From the NCBI RefSeq assembly GCF_002954665.1, contig NZ_MSCM01000001.1, positions 1,973,971 through 2,037,970 on the forward strand: a stretch of DNA of 64,000 bases, written 5' to 3'. This document shows positions 32,116 to 41,268 of the stretch, piece after piece. The notes beneath the pieces were generated by a model. That model ran no database searches and was not told the DNA's origin. It saw only the letters and a program-made list of their open reading frames with translations. Within the stretch, counting starts at the first letter, position 1, and each line of letters starts with the position of its first letter. The stretch comes from Polaribacter glomeratus. GTDB taxonomy: Bacteria; Bacteroidota; Bacteroidia; Flavobacteriales; Flavobacteriaceae. Made by a program: the position numbers and the translations under genes.

Positions 32116-32929
32116 ACTTTTTATAACGATGTGGATTTTCTCTAATTCCTTTCTTAAAAAATTTTCGCAACCCGTTTCTAACATAATTATCCATCTGTAA
32201 AATAATATCTTTTACTTTTTGCTCTGGTCTGCCTCTAAAAGTAGTAACATGAAACAAATCTGAAACAAGCAAAGGTGTATTAGAAAAATAATAATTAGAA
32301 ATACAACATCTAATCGTTTCTATTTGAACTTTACTAACAGAATGCCACGATTTTTGGTGTGTTGTCATCACAACAAGTCTATTAAATCTACTTTCAATAG
32401 TAATTGGCTTTTCTTTTAATCCGTTAGGCCAAACTTCTAAATTACCACCATTTTCTAATTTCCAATTTGGTGTTACATAAAATAATAAGTTTAAAACCCT
32501 CCATCTGTCTCTATCTTTATCATGAGAATTGTCTAAATGCGGACTTAAATAATTGTCTTTTGCCATTAATGATAAACCTCCTGCATATAAATTTTCGTCT
32601 GGCAACATATTTTCTATTTGACAAATATCAGAAACAGCTTTCACCACGTTTTCTTCCTGAAAAGCATAAATTACCTCTTCTAGTAAAGGATTATATTTAT
32701 TCATTTGATACGCAGTATACTTATGCTCTCTTAAACTCTTTCTCTCTTTAGTTTCATGCAGTTCAGGAAATTTTTTATGTATAGTTAGCACCAATTCGTT
32801 AGGCAATAAATTGTCGATATAAAAAAAACCAATTTCGTTTTTACTTTCAAGAAACTTCTCTCTTAAAGTCTCTTTTTCTTTTGTTAATTTCTCAACAATT
32901 AATAACGATATTTCTTTTCTGTTAATCAT
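32114..32929 (-). CDS. 2-oxoglutarate/Fe(II)-dependent oxygenase-like protein
   Basis: 271 residues. A prolyl-hydroxylase-like jelly roll is indicated by FYIDNLLPNELV near the N-terminus, the iron motif HxD in YLSPHLDNSHD, GGNLEVWPNG, and a distal His in SWHSVSKV, with RCCISNYYFS holding the usual Arg. Such enzymes hydroxylate proteins or small molecules. It follows two glycosyltransferases in one operon and overlaps the GT2 gene by eight bases, which suggests a role in making or decorating a surface glycan or its protein carrier. It is the first chromosomal gene beyond the elements. Confidence 0.78.
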   Translation of the reverse strand: MINRKEISLLIVEKLTKEKETLREKFLESKNEIGFFYIDNLLPNELVLTIHKKFPELHETKERKSLREHKYTAYQMNKYNPLLEEVIYAFQEENVVKAVSDICQIENMLPDENLYAGGLSLMAKDNYLSPHLDNSHDKDRDRWRVLNLLFYVTPNWKLENGGNLEVWPNGLKEKPITIESRFNRLVVMTTHQKSWHSVSKVQIETIRCCISNYYFSNTPLLVSDLFHVTTFRGRPEQKVKDIILQMDNYVRNGLRKFFKKGIRENPHRYKK

Positions 32930-33677
32930 TTATAATTTTTCTTACTAAAAATTTCATTGCTGCAATAATATAAAAAAAAGGCCTAGTTATAGGCAAACTT
33001 AATGCTGTTTTTAAATCAATTTCTTCCTGATATAAACTCCAATTTCCTGATTTTGAAACTCCGTCAGAATTGCATTTGGCAATAGTTTCATCAATTAAAA
33101 AACACTTTTCTTTATTTTTAAACAAATGAATATTAAACCAATAATCTGATACTATTTTATATTCTAAGTTATAATTATTATTTAAAAAAAGTTCTTTTTT
33201 ATAAAAAGTTCCTTGATGGTGTAACCCATTTACAATCCAAATAAAAGGCGACCAAAAAGGTGCTTTTGTCATTTTATTTTTACTGTACACAAAAGGTTTT
33301 AAAACACCTTCATAAATTATTTTTCCGGCAATTAAACGTGCATTTATATTAGAAGAATTGTTAAACACAGTTTGTAAAACATGTTTACTAAATACTAAAT
33401 CTCCTGCACCTAAAAAATATAACCACTCTCCTTTAGACAAAGAAATTCCTATATTCATAGCATCATAAATTCCTTTATCTTTTTTTGATTGATAAAAAAA
33501 AGGCGCTTCTAGTTTACTTAAATATGTTTGTGTTTCTATTGCAGAACCACCATCAATAATCCAGACATCAAAATCTTTAAAAGTTTGATTTTTTATACTA
33601 TCAATAGTTTTTGTCAATCCTTGTAGATTGTTTAAAACCGGAATTATTATGGATAGTTTTGGTTTGATAGCTTTCAA
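32922..33677 (-). CDS. Family 2 glycosyltransferase
   Basis: 251 residues. The GT-A fold shows PKLSIIIPVLNNLQGLTKTI, the DVWIIDGGS nucleotide-sugar segment, SKKDKGIYDAMNIGISLSKG and the LGAGDLV metal motif. This subgroup (WcaE-like) builds exopolysaccharide or O-antigen in the cytoplasm. The frame starts with TTG at 33677, placed exactly after the stop of the upstream GT4 gene. No ATG with proper context precedes the conserved core, so a non-ATG coupled start is likely. Confidence 0.88.
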   Translation of the reverse strand: MKAIKPKLSIIIPVLNNLQGLTKTIDSIKNQTFKDFDVWIIDGGSAIETQTYLSKLEAPFFYQSKKDKGIYDAMNIGISLSKGEWLYFLGAGDLVFSKHVLQTVFNNSSNINARLIAGKIIYEGVLKPFVYSKNKMTKAPFWSPFIWIVNGLHHQGTFYKKELFLNNNYNLEYKIVSDYWFNIHLFKNKEKCFLIDETIAKCNSDGVSKSGNWSLYQEEIDLKTALSLPITRPFFYIIAAMKFLVRKIIND

Positions 33678-34775
33678 TTATTTAAAATAAATATCTAATT
33701 TTTCACTTTCTTTTTCCCAACATAAAATTTCTTTTGCTATCTGTTGGTTTTCTTTTATTTGTAGCATAAGTGCTTCATCATTTAAAAGATTATTTATAGC
33801 AGCTGCAATGGTTTTCGGCTCATAATTCTCTACTAAAACACCTACTTTGTATTCTTTTACAATGCTCGTAATCTCTGGTAAATTTCCGGCTACAATTGGA
33901 ATACCTGCATGGATGTAATCAAATAATTTATTTGGCAAAGAAAATTGAAAACTCAATCCTAAAGGTTCTTCTAAAACCATTCCTAAAGTTGCTTTTTTTG
34001 TGTAATTAAATAACTTGTCTCTAGATATTCTTCCTAAAAAATGAACTCTTTCGGTCATTTTTTCTTCAATTACAAAAGCTTTTAACTCCGCCTCTACTTT
34101 TCCATAACCAATAATAATCAAATCTAAATTATCAATAAATTTTAGCGCTTTAATCATTGGCTTAAGTCCTCGTCCAGGATTTAAAACTCCTTGGTACAAA
34201 ATAGTTCTTTTCGTTGTTGGAAAAACAACATCATCTAACTCTAAAACATCTTTTTTTAATGGAATATTTCTAATAAGTCCCATTTTATTCTGATATTTAT
34301 CATCGTAAAAATCAATAATAGATTGGCTTACAGTATATGCGTTTTTTACTTTTGGTAATAAATAGTCCTCTAATTTTCTCCAAAAGCCTTGTACAAATTT
34401 TCTTCCTTGCAACTCTGGCCCTTCTGAAAAAAGTTCATGACTATCATATACTAGAGCTGTATTTTTTATGCTGCTTGCAAAAAAACAAGCCGGTAATGTA
34501 TCTAAATCATTAGACAAAATATAATCGTATTTTCTAAAAATTAAATAAAAAAATAATCTGATATTATATTCTGCGTAGAACAAAAAGTTGTTATTAAAAA
34601 GATGCTTTTTTCTAATAATTTTATAATCTCTTTTTACATCAAATGTATTTGGTAAGATTCTACCATAAACAACCACTTCATAATTTTTACGTATTAAATA
34701 ATTACATATTTTATGCACTCTATAATCAGTAGAAATATCATTAGTAAGCGCTACAAATATTCTTTTATTTCTCAA
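33678..34775 (-). CDS. Family 4 glycosyltransferase
   Basis: 365 residues with a GT-B fold: an N-terminal domain with STDYRVHKICNYLIRKNYEV, and a C-terminal domain with ILYQGVLNPGRGLKPMIKAL, VHFLGRISRDKLFNYTKKAT and the GLSFQFSLPNKLFDYIHAGI nucleotide-binding region ending in P.VAGNLPEI. It transfers sugars from nucleotide donors, probably for a cell-surface polysaccharide. It forms an operon with the GT2 and oxygenase genes and ends 18 bases from ftsE. Confidence 0.9.
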   Translation of the reverse strand: MRNKRIFVALTNDISTDYRVHKICNYLIRKNYEVVVYGRILPNTFDVKRDYKIIRKKHLFNNNFLFYAEYNIRLFFYLIFRKYDYILSNDLDTLPACFFASSIKNTALVYDSHELFSEGPELQGRKFVQGFWRKLEDYLLPKVKNAYTVSQSIIDFYDDKYQNKMGLIRNIPLKKDVLELDDVVFPTTKRTILYQGVLNPGRGLKPMIKALKFIDNLDLIIIGYGKVEAELKAFVIEEKMTERVHFLGRISRDKLFNYTKKATLGMVLEEPLGLSFQFSLPNKLFDYIHAGIPIVAGNLPEITSIVKEYKVGVLVENYEPKTIAAAINNLLNDEALMLQIKENQQIAKEILCWEKESEKLDIYFK

Positions 34776-34793
34776 AAAGTGATTCTTTTTAGG

Positions 34794-35480
34794 CTAAACT
34801 GTAGTTTGCTGTGAAACTTCAAATAATTCGCCGGCTTCTACTTTTAGCGTATTGTGTTTAAACTTTACAATTAACTGATAATCATGGGTTGCCATTAAAA
34901 TTGTTTTGCCGCTTTTGTGAATTTCGTTTAAAAGGTGCATCACTTCTAAAGATGTTTTTGGATCTAGGTTGCCAGTAGGCTCATCTGCCAAAATTAATTC
35001 TGGATCATTTAAAAGTGCTCTTGCAATGGCAACTCTTTGTTGTTCGCCACCAGAAAGTTCAAAAGCCATTTTGTAATACTGAGATTGCATACCAACTTTT
35101 TCTAAAACCTCGTTAATTTTTTGTTTTATTTCTACTTTATTTTTCCAGCCAGTAGCTTTTAAAACAAATTCTAAGTTTCCGAATACGGTTGTATCGTTTA
35201 ATAATTTAAAATCTTGAAAAACAATTCCTATTTTTCTTCTTAAGTAAGGAATTTCTCTATCCTTTAAATCTTTTAAATCGAAATCTACAATAGTACCTGT
35301 TCCGCTTTGTAAACGAATATCTCCGTACAAAGTTTTCATTAAACTGCTTTTCCCGCTTCCGGTTTTACCAATTAAATAATAGAATTCTCCTTTGTTAATC
35401 GTAAGGTTCACCTTGGATATAACCAAATTATCTCTTTGATAAATGTCTGCATTTTCTAAATGTAAAACTGGTTTTTCCAT
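34794..35480 (-). CDS. ftsE: Cell-division ABC transporter ATPase FtsE
   Basis: FtsE with FtsX transmits division signals to periplasmic peptidoglycan hydrolases. The 228-residue ATPase has Walker [12 protein letters not shown], a QDFKLL Q-loop, signature [19 protein letters not shown], Walker [14 protein letters not shown] and a switch His in ATHD. Length and the FVL...L segment are as in FtsE of other flavobacteria, where ftsX is usually elsewhere. No ftsX is adjacent here. It is divergent from the TPR gene. Confidence 0.9.
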   Translation of the reverse strand: MEKPVLHLENADIYQRDNLVISKVNLTINKGEFYYLIGKTGSGKSSLMKTLYGDIRLQSGTGTIVDFDLKDLKDREIPYLRRKIGIVFQDFKLLNDTTVFGNLEFVLKATGWKNKVEIKQKINEVLEKVGMQSQYYKMAFELSGGEQQRVAIARALLNDPELILADEPTGNLDPKTSLEVMHLLNEIHKSGKTILMATHDYQLIVKFKHNTLKVEAGELFEVSQQTTV

Positions 35481-35547
35481 AAAAATAGTTGTTTATACAA
35501 ACTTATAAGTTTCTGTTGATTTTATCGCAATAAATTATAACTATTCT

Positions 35548-35555
35548 TACTTTTG
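35548..35555 (+). promoter_or_regulatory. -7 promoter element for the TPR/outer-membrane operon
   Basis: TACTTTTG matches TAnnTTTG. Transcription near 35561 would give an 80-base leader before the ATG at 35643. Confidence 0.45.
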
Positions 35556-35642
35556 ATGTAAAATAATATTGAATATTTTTTTTGTATCAATCAAACAAAT
35601 TTAAAAAATGTTCGTTAATTAGAGTATAACAAATAAAATTGT

Positions 35643-38600
35643 ATGAAACTTCGTTTTGTAAAAAGCCACTTCTTAATAGTATGCTGTTTTTTAACAGTTT
35701 TTACTGCATTTAGTCAACAAAGTATTGTAGATGTAAATGGTACTAAAGATTTTAATAATGCATTTGCCTTATACAATAACAAAGCCTATGCTGCTGCTCA
35801 AAAAATCTTTGAAAAAATACAAGAAAAAGCGCAAAAAAGTTCAAGCCTAAAGGCGGATGCTTCTTATTATGACGCCATGTGTGCTGTAAAACTGAACCAA
35901 ACCAATGCAGACCAAAAGGTAATTGATTTTGTTGAAGAAAACCCAACTAGTAACAAAAAAAACAAAGCTTATTTTAATGTTGCCAACTATTATTTTGCAA
36001 ACAAAAAAGCTTCATACGCATTAAAATGGTATCAAAAAGTAAATGTCGATTTACTTTCTAAAGAAGATCAAAAAGAATTAAACTTTAAAATGGGCTATGG
36101 TTTGCTGGTAACAGATAACTTAACTTTAGCAAAAGGCAAGTTTTTACCTTTAATTAATGATGCTAAATACGGCAATGATTCTAGGTATTATTTTGGTTTT
36201 ATTGCTTATAAATTAGAAGATTATGGCGTTGCAGAATCTACATTAAAAGAAATTGCTGATAATAAATCTTACAAAGCAGAAATTTCTTATTATTTGTTAG
36301 ATATCAGCTTTAAATCAGGGAAATTTGAACGTTGTATCACCGTAGGTAAAGAACTTTTAAAAACTTCTAAAAGAAAAGATATTTCTGAAATCTCTAAAAT
36401 TGTAGGCGAAAGTTATTTTAATCTTAAAAGATATGAAGAAGCAATTACGTATTTAAAAGCCTACGCAGGGCAAGGCGGAAAATGGACAAATACAGATTAT
36501 TATCAATTAGGATATGTGCTTTACAAACAAAATGATTTTGAAAATGCAATAACATATTTTAATAAAATTATTGACGAAAAAAATGCTGTTTCACAAAATG
36601 CGTATTATCATTTAGCGGAGTGTTACTTAAACCTTGATAAGAAAACAGAGGCTTTAAATGCTTTTAAAACAGCTAGCGAAATGACTTTTAATCTTGAAAT
36701 TCAAGAAGATGCTGCTTTAAATTATGCTAAATTAAGTTATGAGGCTGGTAATCCTTTTCAAAATGTTTCTGATGTTTTACAAAACTATTTAAAAAAATAC
36801 CCAAACTCATCCGCTTATAAAGAAATAAACGAATTGATTGTTTCATCATTTATACATCAGCAAGATTATCAAGGCGCATTAGATTATTTAAAAAAGAAAA
36901 GTTCATTAGATAACGGCACCTTATTAACCGAGGTTTCTTTCTACAGAGGAATTCAGTTATTTAATGATAGTAAATACCAAGAATCACTTTCTTACTTTGT
37001 AAAAGGTAAAGAATCTAAAGATGCAGAAATTAACCAAAAAGCTCTTTATTGGGAGGCAGAAACCTTATTTAGGTTAGAAAAATACGAGGAAGCAGCTACG
37101 AAATACACATCAGCAAAAAGATTTTTAAAATCAAATAAAGAAGAATTTTCATTAATTGATTACAATCTTGGTTACAGCTATTTTAAGCTAAAAGACTACA
37201 ATAAAGCAATTAGTTCTTTTAAACAATTTTTAGCCGATGGCCAATATGATAAATCAATAAACGAAGATGCTTATGTGCGTTTAGGTGATAGTTATTTTGC
37301 TACAAGAAATTATGCTGATGCCATTAACGCTTACCAATTTGTGGTTAAAAATTCTGGTGCAGATGCAGATTATGCAGCATATCAAATAGGTATGAGTCAT
37401 GGTTTTAGAGATGAAAGCGTAGAGAAGATAAAAGCCTTAACAAGCGTTGTAAATGATTACAAGTCTTCTTCTTTAAAAGATGATGCACTATTTCAAATAG
37501 CAAATACGTATATCAAAATTAAAAATAATGAAAAGGCGCATCAAGCCTACGATCGTTTGTTAGACAATCATCCTAAGAGTTCATTTTTATCAAAAGCTTT
37601 AGTAAGACAGGGTTTGTTGTATTATAGCGATAATCAGAATAAAAAAGCATTAGATAAATTTAAGCTTACGGTTCAGAAATTCCCGAACACTCCAGATGCA
37701 ATTCAGGCTGTAAACAATGCAAAAAACATTTATTTAGATGAAGATAAACTAGATGACTATGTTGCTTGGGTTAAAAAATTAGATTTTATAAATGTTTCTG
37801 ATGACGATTTAGACAACTCAACATTTGTAATTGCAGAAAGAAAATATTTTGAAGGCAAAAATAATTACGGAACCATTTTTACACTTAACAAATACCTAGA
37901 AAAATTTCCTAGAGGAACGCACAGCTTAAAAGCTAACTATTATGTGGCAGATGTTTTATTTAAAGACAAACAATTTGATGCTGCAATTGCAAATTATAAA
38001 ATAGTTTTAAAAGCTGGTACATCTGCATATAGCGAAGATGCTCTAGCAAAATTGTCGCAAATTTATTTAGAAAAAGAAAATTTTAATGATGCACTTCCTT
38101 TATTAGAAAGACTAGAGCAAGAAGCGTATGCTACAGAAAACATACAGTTTGCACAAAGTAATTTAATGAAAGGCTATTATGAAACCAAAGGGTATAAAGA
38201 AGCTATTTCTTATGCTAAAAAAGTACTTTCTATAAATAAGGATAAAAACTCTTTAATAGAAGATGCAAAAACAATTATTGCCCGTTCTGCTATTAAAACT
38301 GATGATTTTGTTACTGCGCAAGAATATTATACTGCACTTGAAAAAAATGCAACTGGCGAGTTAAAAGCAGAAACATTATACTACAATTCATTCTTTAAAA
38401 ATCAACAACAAAAATTTGAAGCTTCTAACAAAATTATTCAAGAATTAATTGCAAATTATTCTGCTTATAAATATTGGGGCGTAAAAAGTTATGTTATTAT
38501 GGGTAAAAATTATTACAGTTTAAAGGATGCTTACCAGGCAACTTTTATTTTAGAAAATGTAATAAAAAACTTTTCTCAATATAAAGATATTGTAAAAGAG

Positions 38601-38672
38601 GCGCAAATTGAACTAACCAAAATAAAAGAAACCGAAGCCAAAACTAATAATTCAATCATCCAAAAAAATTAA
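35643..38672 (+). CDS. Large secreted tetratricopeptide-repeat protein
   Basis: 1009 residues. The signal peptide SHFLIVCCFLTVFTAFSQQ ends in the Bacteroidota-typical SQ. The rest is an array of TPR units across nearly the whole chain, recognisable by repeats such as AISYAKKVL, YLGDSYFATRNYADAINAYQ-like helices and YNLGYSYFKLKDYNKAISSF. Such solenoids serve as scaffolds in the periplasm or at the outer membrane. The next gene, three bases on, is an outer-membrane barrel, so the two likely act together. Flavobacterial gene pairs of this order are common; their substrate is unknown. Confidence 0.82.
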   Translation: MKLRFVKSHFLIVCCFLTVFTAFSQQSIVDVNGTKDFNNAFALYNNKAYAAAQKIFEKIQEKAQKSSSLKADASYYDAMCAVKLNQTNADQKVIDFVEENPTSNKKNKAYFNVANYYFANKKASYALKWYQKVNVDLLSKEDQKELNFKMGYGLLVTDNLTLAKGKFLPLINDAKYGNDSRYYFGFIAYKLEDYGVAESTLKEIADNKSYKAEISYYLLDISFKSGKFERCITVGKELLKTSKRKDISEISKIVGESYFNLKRYEEAITYLKAYAGQGGKWTNTDYYQLGYVLYKQNDFENAITYFNKIIDEKNAVSQNAYYHLAECYLNLDKKTEALNAFKTASEMTFNLEIQEDAALNYAKLSYEAGNPFQNVSDVLQNYLKKYPNSSAYKEINELIVSSFIHQQDYQGALDYLKKKSSLDNGTLLTEVSFYRGIQLFNDSKYQESLSYFVKGKESKDAEINQKALYWEAETLFRLEKYEEAATKYTSAKRFLKSNKEEFSLIDYNLGYSYFKLKDYNKAISSFKQFLADGQYDKSINEDAYVRLGDSYFATRNYADAINAYQFVVKNSGADADYAAYQIGMSHGFRDESVEKIKALTSVVNDYKSSSLKDDALFQIANTYIKIKNNEKAHQAYDRLLDNHPKSSFLSKALVRQGLLYYSDNQNKKALDKFKLTVQKFPNTPDAIQAVNNAKNIYLDEDKLDDYVAWVKKLDFINVSDDDLDNSTFVIAERKYFEGKNNYGTIFTLNKYLEKFPRGTHSLKANYYVADVLFKDKQFDAAIANYKIVLKAGTSAYSEDALAKLSQIYLEKENFNDALPLLERLEQEAYATENIQFAQSNLMKGYYETKGYKEAISYAKKVLSINKDKNSLIEDAKTIIARSAIKTDDFVTAQEYYTALEKNATGELKAETLYYNSFFKNQQQKFEASNKIIQELIANYSAYKYWGVKSYVIMGKNYYSLKDAYQATFILENVIKNFSQYKDIVKEAQIELTKIKETEAKTNNSIIQKN

Positions 38673-38675
38673 AAA

Positions 38676-40457
38676 ATGAAAAAAGGTTTTCTTATATTTT
38701 TATTTTTATTAGGTGTTTTAAATCTTTCTGCACAAAAAAAACCAGCAGAAAAAGCAAAAAACGTAAAAATAGATACGGTTAAAACAGAGGTTGTTGAAGT
38801 GGAAACTAAATACAATCCTGAGATTGCAGACGCTAGTAAGATTAAAAAAAATCCGGTTTTAAAATTATCCGACAAAAGCAAAAAGAAAAAATTAGCGTAT
38901 ACTATTTTCTCAGCACCCGTTGCATCTACTTTCATACCTAAAACAGGTGTTGTAAAAGGTATTGATGTTGGTGTAAAAGAACGTTTGTATAACAATTACA
39001 TTGCCGCAGGTTTTGGTAATTATACATCTCCTTATTTTGAAGCATATATAAATAGCAGTACTCGTTTTGAGAGTGAATTTGGTCTGTACACAAAGTATAC
39101 GGCTTCTTTTGATAATGTTGAAAACACACTTTTAGATAGTAATTTTTCAAACTTTTTAGCAACTGTTTTCTACAAAAAAGAGGAACGCTATTTTGACTGG
39201 AAAGTAAGCTTAAACTCAGAAAGAAATCAATACAACTGGTATGGTTTACCAAACAACAGTTTTACTCAAAATACAATTAATTTAATTGATGAAAAACAGA
39301 CCTTTAATTATTTTAATGTTCTTGGCGAAATTAATTTTTTAGATGCATACTTAGATAAAAGTTCACTTTCTATCTCTTATTTTTCTGATGCTTTTAATAG
39401 CAGCGAAGTTTTATTAAATTTTGATACACAGTTAGACTTGCCTTTAAATATTATATATAATCAACTAGATAATCTTACTATAAAAACGGGCTTAGAACTT
39501 TTAAAAGGAAAGTTTGAGAACAACTATGCAACTCGAGATGCGTTAAAATATTCTATTTTTACAGCAAAAATAAACCCTGAATACAAAGCTGCTTTTAGTG
39601 GTTTTTCTGTAAAATTAGGTGCAAAAATATTCGGTTCTTTTGATACTGAAAATAGTGTAAATAACTTTTTGATATATCCAGATGTCCATATCCAAAAACC
39701 AATAATCGAAGAGTTTTTAACTGTTTATGGCGGAGTAACAGGCGATTTAAAAACAAATACCTACAAGCAATTTTCAGAAGAAAATCCTTACATAGCTCCT
39801 ACGCTTTTTATGACACAGACTTCTGAAAAATATAAAGCTTTTTTAGGATTAAACGGAAATCTAAATAATGACATTAGTTTTAATATCTCTACAAGTATAA
39901 AAGAGGAACAGGATAAGGCTTTATTTTTGAGAAATAACTCAAAATCCGACGGAACTAATACAACTTTAAATGGAAATACGCTAAAAGGGTATGAATATGG
40001 AAACTCTTTTAATGTAGTGTATGATGATGTAAAAACAACTTCCATTTTTGCAGAATTAGAATACGATTATACTAAAGAAATTACATTTGCCTCTACTATG
40101 CAATTCGATAACTTTTCGATGACAAATCAAGCAAAAGCATGGAATTTACCAACGTTTCAAACATCATTTATAACCAAATACAAAACCCATAATTGGTATG
40201 CAACTTCCAATATTTTTTATGTAAACGAACGAAATGATCTTTTATATAGCAGCACTTTTCCTTCAAGTACAAATGGTTTGCAAACTTTATCTTCATTTGT
40301 AGATGTAAATTTAAATGGTGGTTATCATTTTAATGATAAATTTTCTGCTTTCTTAAAATTAAATAATGTGTTAAACCAAAATTACCAACGTTTTGCAAAT
40401 TTTGATGTACAAGGTTTTCAAGCATTAGCAGGTATTACATATAAATTTGATTATTAA
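38676..40457 (+). CDS. Outer-membrane beta-barrel protein, TonB-receptor-like barrel
   Basis: 593 residues. The signal peptide FLIFLFLLGVLNLSAQ is followed by a Lys-rich stretch (KKPAEKAKNVKIDTVKTEVV) and a long series of amphipathic strands rich in aromatic residues, ending in LAGITYKFDY with a terminal aromatic residue. The C-terminal part (FSAFLKLNNVLNQNYQRFAN) is the typical last-strand region of TonB-dependent receptors. However, there is no plug domain with a TonB box, so this is a plugless barrel that probably works with the upstream TPR protein. Confidence 0.75.
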   Translation: MKKGFLIFLFLLGVLNLSAQKKPAEKAKNVKIDTVKTEVVEVETKYNPEIADASKIKKNPVLKLSDKSKKKKLAYTIFSAPVASTFIPKTGVVKGIDVGVKERLYNNYIAAGFGNYTSPYFEAYINSSTRFESEFGLYTKYTASFDNVENTLLDSNFSNFLATVFYKKEERYFDWKVSLNSERNQYNWYGLPNNSFTQNTINLIDEKQTFNYFNVLGEINFLDAYLDKSSLSISYFSDAFNSSEVLLNFDTQLDLPLNIIYNQLDNLTIKTGLELLKGKFENNYATRDALKYSIFTAKINPEYKAAFSGFSVKLGAKIFGSFDTENSVNNFLIYPDVHIQKPIIEEFLTVYGGVTGDLKTNTYKQFSEENPYIAPTLFMTQTSEKYKAFLGLNGNLNNDISFNISTSIKEEQDKALFLRNNSKSDGTNTTLNGNTLKGYEYGNSFNVVYDDVKTTSIFAELEYDYTKEITFASTMQFDNFSMTNQAKAWNLPTFQTSFITKYKTHNWYATSNIFYVNERNDLLYSSTFPSSTNGLQTLSSFVDVNLNGGYHFNDKFSAFLKLNNVLNQNYQRFANFDVQGFQALAGITYKFDY

Positions 40458-40490
40458 TTTTTTACAAAGCATCTTTAGTATCTTTACAGT

Positions 40491-41207
40491 ATGTTTCTAT
40501 ATTATATAACCATTGGTTTACAGGTTTTTTGCATCTATCATGCCTATAAAAATAGAAGTGCTTATTATTGGTACTTTATCATTTTTTTTCTTCCATTAAT
40601 TGGCTGTATAATTTATTTATTAACTCAGGTAGTTAACAGACAAGATGTTGCAACAATAACCCAAGAAATTACGACCATAATAAATCCTACAAAGAAAATT
40701 AAAGATTTAGAAAAGGAATTAGAGTTTTCAAATACTTTTCAATCTAAAATAAATTTAGCAAATGCGTATCTAGAAAATAAAGAATACACCAACGCCATTT
40801 TATATTATGAAAAAGCGCTAGAAGGTAATTTTAAAAACGATCCGCACACCTTAAACAAATTGGTGCATTGCTATTTTGAAACCGCTAATTTTGATAAAGT
40901 TATTGAATATGCCAACAAAATAGACATCAATAAAGAATTTAAAGAATCTATCTATTTTTACGGATTGGCTTTAGAGAAAAAAGGAATGCTTGAAGAAGCC
41001 GAAATTCAACTTAAAAAAGTAGATAGAAGATACTCAAACTATCCTGAAAGATTAGAATTTTCTAAATTTTTAATCCGAAGAAATAAAAAAGAAGACGCAA
41101 AAGAAATTCTAACAGAAATGTCAACAGAAATAACAGCGATGACCTCACTAAATAAAAAGAAATACAATTTTATTTTAGCCGAAGCTGAAAAATTATTAAA
41201 TCCTTAA
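40491..41207 (+). CDS. Membrane-anchored TPR protein
   Basis: 238 residues. Two N-terminal membrane helices (FLYYITIGLQVFCIYHAY and WYFIIFFLPLIGCIIYLLTQ) resemble the short N-terminal membrane domain of phospholipase-D-like (PLDc_N) proteins. A coiled segment and three or more TPR units follow (NLANAYLENKEYTNAILYYE, FETANFDKVIEYANKI, YFYGLALEKKGMLEEAEIQL) facing the cytosol. Predicted scaffold; no enzymatic motif is visible. It stands alone between two operons. Confidence 0.75.
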   Translation: MFLYYITIGLQVFCIYHAYKNRSAYYWYFIIFFLPLIGCIIYLLTQVVNRQDVATITQEITTIINPTKKIKDLEKELEFSNTFQSKINLANAYLENKEYTNAILYYEKALEGNFKNDPHTLNKLVHCYFETANFDKVIEYANKIDINKEFKESIYFYGLALEKKGMLEEAEIQLKKVDRRYSNYPERLEFSKFLIRRNKKEDAKEILTEMSTEITAMTSLNKKKYNFILAEAEKLLNP

Positions 41208-41268
41208 TAACCTCTACCGTTTCTCAATTGATTTTTGTAGTTTTATAAACTTTAATAATAACTACAAA

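Noticed and set aside
31942..32184. Minus-strand open frame of 80 codons across the right junction
   Set aside because: It spans the att core and overlaps the end of the oxygenase gene in another frame; it is a chance product of element insertion.
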